Assembly: GCF_000327485.1 (NCBI RefSeq)
Contig: NC_019943.1
Location: forward strand, 1,054,001-1,118,000
Length of the DNA: 64,000 bases
Origin: Methanoregula formicica SMSP
GTDB lineage: Archaea; Halobacteriota; Methanomicrobia; Methanomicrobiales; Methanospirillaceae
Direction: 5' to 3'
The position numbers and the translations under genes are program-made. Numbering within the stretch: position 1 is the first letter of the stretch; the number at the start of each line of letters is the position of its first letter. The notes under the pieces are model-generated. The model saw nothing but the letters and a program-made list of their open reading frames with translations, did no database searches and was not told the origin of the DNA. Positions 59,842 through 64,000 of the stretch are shown in pieces.

Positions 59842-61192
59842 GAATAACAAACTCCTCTTCCGCGGGTTTGGGGATATATGCGCCCGCTGCAATCTTATGC
59901 CCTCCGCCCCCGCCGCCGTACTCCGCTGAGGCTTCCGAGAGCGCTTTCTGGAGGTCGATACCCTTCTCGACAATCCGTTCCGTTGTCCGCATCGAGACCT
60001 TGGTGAGGTTCCGGTCCTCCGGCACCTCGCACATGATCAGGATGGGCTTCTTTGCATTCAGTTTCGAGAGCGCCATACCCGCACCGATCCCGACAATCGT
60101 GTCCGGATATTTCCCGCCCACGTGCAGCCACTGGAGGTATTCCAGTTCCTTCACGCCCCGGTCCACGATATACTGGAGGAGCTCGCGGAGGATGGCCCGG
60201 TGATTGTTGAGCATATGCTCGGCATCGCGGTACGCGGTGCCCCGGTCTCCCCGGAGGATTGCCCCACCCACCTGCGGCTTCGACCACCGGCCGCAGGCGT
60301 TCAGGAGAGTCGCGTATTCCTGGGCGTTCCGCAACGGGGTCCTCGGGATCTCGCCCGGGAACCGGTAGGTCTCGGCAAGGAGCCGGTCGGTCTTCTCCCC
60401 GTTTGCCATCAGCTGCTGGGCGAGCGCAGAGATGATGGTCCTGCGGTCATCATCAGATAGTTCCTCCCACACGTACCAGCGGCCATCGGGCGCCTGCTGG
60501 CGGATGCCGAGCTTTTTCAAAAACTGCCGGGCCGCCTCGGGGTTGTTGCTGATGCCCCTGACGAACGGGTCGTCGTTGTAGGCGAGCGAGAGGTGGACCG
60601 GGCGGGTCGCAGTCCCGTAACAGTTGAGGTCCTTTTTCCGGACGTCAACGGAACCGTGCCGCACGCCGTCTTCGACAATGATGTCTCGTGCAGGGCCGAC
60701 GAGCCCGCACTTCTCCCGCGCCATCATGTCGCCGACATTTCCGATAACCGCGAGCTGGGCGAGATCGATGTTTGCATCGTCCAGTTCCTTTGCCACAAGA
60801 TAGGAGACGCCGGCTGCGCTCATCCGCGTGTGGCCGTAGGGGTGGCAGTTGACCTGCGTGTATTCTCGCTCGCAGGGCTGGCTGACGTGGTGGTCGATGA
60901 TGAGCACATCCTTCTCGGAAAAACCCCGTTCGTGCATCAGGTTCTGCTGGCCGGCACCAAGGTCGGCAAAGACCTTGAGCGAGGGGTCGTCAGGCACCTG
61001 AGGCATGGTCAGCGGTTCGAGCTGGCGCACGAAGACGGACTTGACCGGTATTTCAAGACGGGATACCGCCTGCGAGAGGATCGCCTCGCAGCTGATGCCG
61101 TCCGCATCGATGTGGGAGATGATGGTGATCTCCGGGGCTGCCGCGATCTGCTCCGCGGCCGCCTTTACATCATCGCAAAAACCCATTGCCAT
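59786..61192 (-). CDS. DHH-family phosphoesterase (RecJ-like)
   Basis: The 468-residue protein has a DHH domain with SHIDADGISCEAILSQAVSR (motif I), LKVFADLGAGQQNLMHERGF, VLIIDHHVSQPCEREYTQVN (the DHH), and the DHHA1 end AEYGGGGGGHKIAAGAYIPK. Archaeal relatives (GAN/RecJ-like) act as nucleases with the replicative GINS complex or hydrolyse oligonucleotides. The frame extends to 61426, but the part before 61192 is out of register with the family. Confidence 0.93.
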   Translation of the reverse strand: MAMGFCDDVKAAAEQIAAAPEITIISHIDADGISCEAILSQAVSRLEIPVKSVFVRQLEPLTMPQVPDDPSLKVFADLGAGQQNLMHERGFSEKDVLIIDHHVSQPCEREYTQVNCHPYGHTRMSAAGVSYLVAKELDDANIDLAQLAVIGNVGDMMAREKCGLVGPARDIIVEDGVRHGSVDVRKKDLNCYGTATRPVHLSLAYNDDPFVRGISNNPEAARQFLKKLGIRQQAPDGRWYVWEELSDDDRRTIISALAQQLMANGEKTDRLLAETYRFPGEIPRTPLRNAQEYATLLNACGRWSKPQVGGAILRGDRGTAYRDAEHMLNNHRAILRELLQYIVDRGVKELEYLQWLHVGGKYPDTIVGIGAGMALSKLNAKKPILIMCEVPEDRNLTKVSMRTTERIVEKGIDLQKALSEASAEYGGGGGGHKIAAGAYIPKPAEEEFVIRVNRILGEQFAAKDPGNR

Positions 61193-61229
61193 ATATTTAG
61201 GGAGTTCAAACAGATGAATTGTACCAGCT

Positions 61230-62630
61230 ATGCCTGCGAAACGCCTTCCTGAGTTCGTGGACACGGGGCTCATCACCCCTGCCCGGATGCGCGTTGTCGA
61301 TGCCAATGCCATCGCGCTTGGCGTCACCGAGTTCCAGCTGATGGAGAGCGCAGGACGGGGGCTTGCCGAGCAGGTGCTCACGTTTGGCCCGACACGGGTG
61401 CTCATTCTTTGCGGGAAAGGCAACAACGGGGGGGACGGGATGGTTGCGGCCCGCCACCTCCGGCGCCACGCGGAGACGGAGGTCTGTTATCTTGAAGCCG
61501 GCTCACGGAGCAGCGCCTGCGAGCACCAGCTCCGCGCCCTGAAGCATGCCCATGTGGGCATGCACCCGTTTGCGTCCCGAGACGACCTCGAAGCCCTCCG
61601 CCCGCTCTTTGAGAAGGCGGAAGTCATTGTCGATGCGCTGCTCGGGACCGGGGTGAGCGGGAGCCTTAAGGAACCGCTGAAAACCTGCGTTGCTCTGGCG
61701 AATGCATCGCCCGCGAAGATTGTTGCTGCCGACATCCCGACGTCGGGGATGCGGGCAGACCGGATCTGCGCCTTCCACCGGCCCAAAGTCGAAGGGTCGA
61801 CAGTCATCGACATCGGCATTCCTGTCGAGGCCGAGTGCTTCACCGGCCCCGGCGACCTGACCCTTATCCCCCCCCGGATCCGGAAGGCACACAAGGGCCA
61901 TAGCGGTACGGTGCTGATTGTCGGCGGCGGCCCGTACCAGGGAGCGCCGTGGCTCGCAGGGCTCGGGGCACTCCGGGCCGGGGCGGATATCGTGCGGATC
62001 GCATCCCCTGTCTTCGAGCCGGTCCCCGACCTGATCTACGAGCGGCTGGAGGGAAAGGCGATCGGCGCTGAACATACGGAACGGCTCATCGCGCTTGCGG
62101 AGAAGGCGGATGTGGTTGTCTGCGGGAACGGCCTCGGCATGGAGAGCCATAAGGTCGTGACTGCCATCGCCCCGCACTGCAGAAAGGCTGTCTTCGACGC
62201 CGATGCCCTCCGGCTTCCCCTGCCCGTTGCCGCAGGGGAGACGATCTATACTCCCCATGCCGGCGAGTTTGCGAGAATCACCGATAAGTCCCTGCCGGAG
62301 GATACCCGGGGCCGGGCACGGGCACTCAGGAGTTCGGGGCTGCCGGGCACCGTTATCCTCAAGGGGCACATCGACATAATTTCCGACGGGAACCAGGTCC
62401 GGTTCAACCGGACGGGTGACCCCGCGATGACGGTCGGGGGCACGGGCGACGTACTGGCCGGGATCGCCGGAGCCCTCCTCTGCCGGCTCCCCGCGTTCGA
62501 TGCAGCCTGTATCGCCGCATACGTGAGCGGGAAGGCCGGGGAAGCGGTGGTTGCCGAGCGGGGCGGGGGTATCCTCCCCTCGGACCTAGTGGACAAGATC
62601 CCGTCAATACTTTTCAGGAAAGGTGCATGA
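61230..62630 (+). CDS. nnr: bifunctional NAD(P)H-hydrate epimerase/dehydratase
   Basis: The enzyme repairs damaged NADH and NADPH. The 466-residue sequence has the epimerase part (residues 1-210: GLITPARMRVVDANAIALGV, CGKGNNGGDGMVAARHLRRH, IVAADIPTSGMRADRIC) and the ADP-dependent dehydratase (230-466: GHSGTVLIVGGGPYQGAPWL, TPHAGEFARITDKSL, TGDPAMTVGGTGDVLAGIAG). The first ATG, at 61230, gives the family's leading helix. It overlaps moaC by four bases. Confidence 0.95.
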   Translation: MPAKRLPEFVDTGLITPARMRVVDANAIALGVTEFQLMESAGRGLAEQVLTFGPTRVLILCGKGNNGGDGMVAARHLRRHAETEVCYLEAGSRSSACEHQLRALKHAHVGMHPFASRDDLEALRPLFEKAEVIVDALLGTGVSGSLKEPLKTCVALANASPAKIVAADIPTSGMRADRICAFHRPKVEGSTVIDIGIPVEAECFTGPGDLTLIPPRIRKAHKGHSGTVLIVGGGPYQGAPWLAGLGALRAGADIVRIASPVFEPVPDLIYERLEGKAIGAEHTERLIALAEKADVVVCGNGLGMESHKVVTAIAPHCRKAVFDADALRLPLPVAAGETIYTPHAGEFARITDKSLPEDTRGRARALRSSGLPGTVILKGHIDIISDGNQVRFNRTGDPAMTVGGTGDVLAGIAGALLCRLPAFDAACIAAYVSGKAGEAVVAERGGGILPSDLVDKIPSILFRKGA

Positions 62631-63097
62631 TGCCGAAATTCACGCATATCGAGAACGACAGGGCAAAGATGGTGGATATCAGCGGCAAGGGCGAGGTTGT
62701 CCGTGAGGCTACTGCAGCGGGAAAGATCTTCCTCCGGCCGGAAACCCTGAAGGCCATACGGGAGGGGACGGTCATGAAGGGCAACGTGCTTGCTACTGCC
62801 CGGGTCGCGGCTACCCTCGCGGTCAAGAACACGGCATCCATCATCCCCATGTGCCACCCCATACCCATCAGCTCGATCTCGGTTGATTTCACGGATTGCG
62901 AGGGGTATATCGAAGCGGTTGTTGTCGTGAAGATGACGGGCCGGACCGGCGTGGAGATGGAGGCGCTGACGGGGGTATCTGTCGCTCTGCTGACCGTGTG
63001 GGACATGGTGAAGTCAGCGGAGAAGGATGCTGCCGGACAGTACCCAGTTACTGCTATTACCGATATCCGTGTGGTGGAGAAGAAGAAGGGGAAGTAG
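62627..63097 (+). CDS. moaC: cyclic pyranopterin monophosphate synthase
   Basis: MoaC acts in molybdopterin (tungstopterin) synthesis. The 156-residue sequence has TAGKIFLRPETLKAIREGTV, AKNTASIIPMCHPIPISSIS with the catalytic Cys-His, and KMTGRTGVEMEALTGVSVAL with GVEMEAL. Double ATG at 62627 and 62630. Cofactor for formylmethanofuran dehydrogenase in methanogens. The stop codon is followed by a T-rich stretch. Confidence 0.95.
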   Translation: MMPKFTHIENDRAKMVDISGKGEVVREATAAGKIFLRPETLKAIREGTVMKGNVLATARVAATLAVKNTASIIPMCHPIPISSISVDFTDCEGYIEAVVVVKMTGRTGVEMEALTGVSVALLTVWDMVKSAEKDAAGQYPVTAITDIRVVEKKKGK

Positions 63098-63201
63098 CAG
63101 TTATTTGGATTCTTCCAATTGACGAACAAAAGAATCATGATGTAAAGGCACAGGTATATTTTTTATGGGACAAATGGTATAATCAGACTAAAAGGGAGAA
63201 T

Positions 63202-63483
63202 ATGGCCATGACAAAGAACAGCACTCCTCTTACCGAGAAAGTACTCGTTTCGATGGATACCAAACAGGCCCTGATGTCCATCAGAGAGCCCGGGGAACGT
63301 TACGGGGATGTGATCGGACGGGTACTCCAGGAACGGAAGCGTCACGATTTCATTGCACACCTAGACCGGATTGCGAAAGAAGAAGATTTCGTCCCGCTCG
63401 ACAGCGATCCTGAATACGCAGCCCTGAAAAAAGAGATGCACCGTGAAAGTAAACATCGACAGACGAGCGCTGCAGTACGTTAA
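63202..63483 (+). CDS. antitoxin of a type II toxin-antitoxin pair
   Basis: The 93-residue protein (PLTEKVLVSMDTKQALMSIR, EPGERYGDVIGRVLQERKRH, DFIAHLDRIAKEEDFVPLDS, DPEYAALKKEMHRESKHRQT) has the short beta strand and helix layout of archaeal ribbon-helix-helix antitoxins, and a C-terminal helix that covers the toxin. ATG at 63202 and ATG at 63208 are possible (GGGAG lies four or ten bases away). A TATA-like GTATATTTTTTA lies at 63151-63162. Its end overlaps the toxin start by 41 bases. Confidence 0.82.
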   Translation: MAMTKNSTPLTEKVLVSMDTKQALMSIREPGERYGDVIGRVLQERKRHDFIAHLDRIAKEEDFVPLDSDPEYAALKKEMHRESKHRQTSAAVR

Positions 63484-63709
63484 CGATCTGCCGGAGAAGG
63501 ATCGCAGGATCGTCAAGCAGCATCTGCTGAAACTGGAAGACCCCTATACAGCCCCGGATGTGGAGCTGCTGCAGAATGGTCACTGCCGGATGCATATCGC
63601 TCATAGCTATACTGCGTTTTTCGATGTTATGCCCGGTGGTATCGTCAACATTCTTGAAGTGATGACGATTGAGGAAGCGCATAAGCGGTATAAACGGTTC
63701 GGGAAGTAA
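63443..63709 (+). CDS. RelE/ParE-family toxin
   Basis: The 88-residue protein (MKVNIDRRALQYVNDLPEKD, RRIVKQHLLKLEDPYTAPDV, HCRMHIAHSYTAFFDVMPGG, IVNILEVMTIEEAHKRYKRF) fits the RelE fold with helices first and strands last. RelE toxins cleave mRNA on the ribosome; the conserved Arg and Tyr residues are present in general form. GTG start at 63443, inside the antitoxin gene. Confidence 0.82.
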   Translation: MKVNIDRRALQYVNDLPEKDRRIVKQHLLKLEDPYTAPDVELLQNGHCRMHIAHSYTAFFDVMPGGIVNILEVMTIEEAHKRYKRFGK

Positions 63710-63873
63710 CCCTGACGGGCATGGTTATTCTCTCTCTTTTTCAACGCAATCACGTTTCCCGGCAATCGTAACGCTCCCGGGGAGTCTGCTGTTCCCAAAG
63801 GAAAGAGCAGGCTGGAGAAGAACCAAATAGCTCTTCGACGTTTCAGCCCCCCGCCGCCTTTGCATCCCCCTCT

Positions 63874-64000
63874 GCGATGCTCTACGCGCAAAACGCCTCG
63901 TCGGGTTTCGCGCTGGCCATTACCTGTTCTCATGATTTGATTGGCAATTGGGCTGCCGCGGGGGCATTCCGTTGGGGAATCAGTCGTCGCATCAGCGAAG
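63874..64000 (+). repeat. composite dispersed repeat, copy C, cut by window edge
   Basis: GCGATGCTCTACGCGC and AAAACGCC (63874-63897) match the first part of copy B at 23 of 24 bases. TTACCTGT follows after a hairpin (to 63927). CTGCCGCGGGGG and a hairpin ATTCC-GTTGG-GGAAT (63966-63980) follow, and TCGTCGCATCAGCGA (63984-63998) equals the other end of copy B. It lies 165 bases after the toxin stop and continues past the window. Confidence 0.7.

Noticed and set aside
1-64000. CRISPR array or cas genes
   Set aside because: No set of equal direct repeats with equal spacers and no Cas-like protein was seen on either strand.

Overview
The window is archaeal and most likely from a hydrogenotrophic methanogen of the order Methanomicrobiales, probably a Methanoregula-like genome. 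The evidence is archaeal-only translation and transcription genes (S19e, L39e, L31e, L18Ae/LX, L21e, aIF6, Rpb4, RNase P component 4, Srp54/FtsY, prefoldin alpha, NAC, Pus10, TrmY), an archaeal lipid gene (digeranylgeranylglyceryl phosphate synthase), a FilR1-type regulator and a stand-alone HdrA-like flavoprotein. Genus assignment is inference. The core genes look GC-rich, and a few short AT-rich stretches stand out.

Layout. 1-7.3 kb: a cut-off CBS protein, an Hsp20, a membrane-anchored FKBP-like protein, small conserved archaeal proteins, both exonuclease VII subunits, a TIM-barrel sugar isomerase family protein, a CNNM/CorC-type protein and purN. 7.4-11.1 kb: an RNA and ribosome operon (RNase P component 4, CRM protein, S19e, PDCD5, PP-loop protein, L39e, L31e, aIF6, L18Ae). 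11.1-22.7 kb: an accessory block between L18Ae and prefoldin alpha. It holds membrane and regulatory proteins, a G-rich palindrome cluster, an exported RidA, a UbiA prenyltransferase next to a FilR1-type regulator, a nonsense-interrupted response regulator, a transglutaminase-like lipoprotein and a two-gene homospermidine pathway. 22.7-29.4 kb: the machinery resumes with pfdA, ftsY, srp54, trmY, pus10, rpl21e, rpoF, a DUF655 gene and ksgA.

29.5-36.7 kb: a DUF1848 protein, a ThiC-family enzyme, an HemK2-like methyltransferase, an ABC exporter, PsiE, and a run of small uncharacterised proteins. 36.7-39.4 kb: a gene-poor island with palindromes, structured repeats and a Fic protein, ending at tRNA-Glu. 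39.5-47.3 kb: a DRG GTPase, Trm1, tRNA-Arg, DGGGP synthase, a bactofilin-like protein, and a minus-strand operon (gamma carbonic anhydrase, HdrA-like, MtnA, DUF116) divergent from archaeal CoaD. 47.4-57.2 kb: an eight-PKD surface protein, pyrBI, and a surface-sugar neighbourhood (an SGNH/MBOAT chimera, a nucleotide-sugar dehydrogenase, a NodU-type carbamoyltransferase, a GT2 glycosyltransferase). 57.2-58.3 kb: a second gene-poor island with G-rich and structured repeats and a trypco2-like gene. 58.3-63.1 kb: TrmI, NAC, PUA and DHH genes, then Nnr and MoaC. 63.2-64 kb: a toxin-antitoxin pair and another copy of the structured repeat.

The most unusual item is a dispersed, modular non-coding element in the three gene-poor places (about 36.99-37.43, 57.63-57.81 and 63.87-64.0 kb). 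Three copies of a two-hairpin module keep the linker sequences but change both sides of the stems together. This is the signature of a conserved folded RNA or DNA structure. Each locus sits beside a Fic, trypco2-like or toxin-antitoxin gene.
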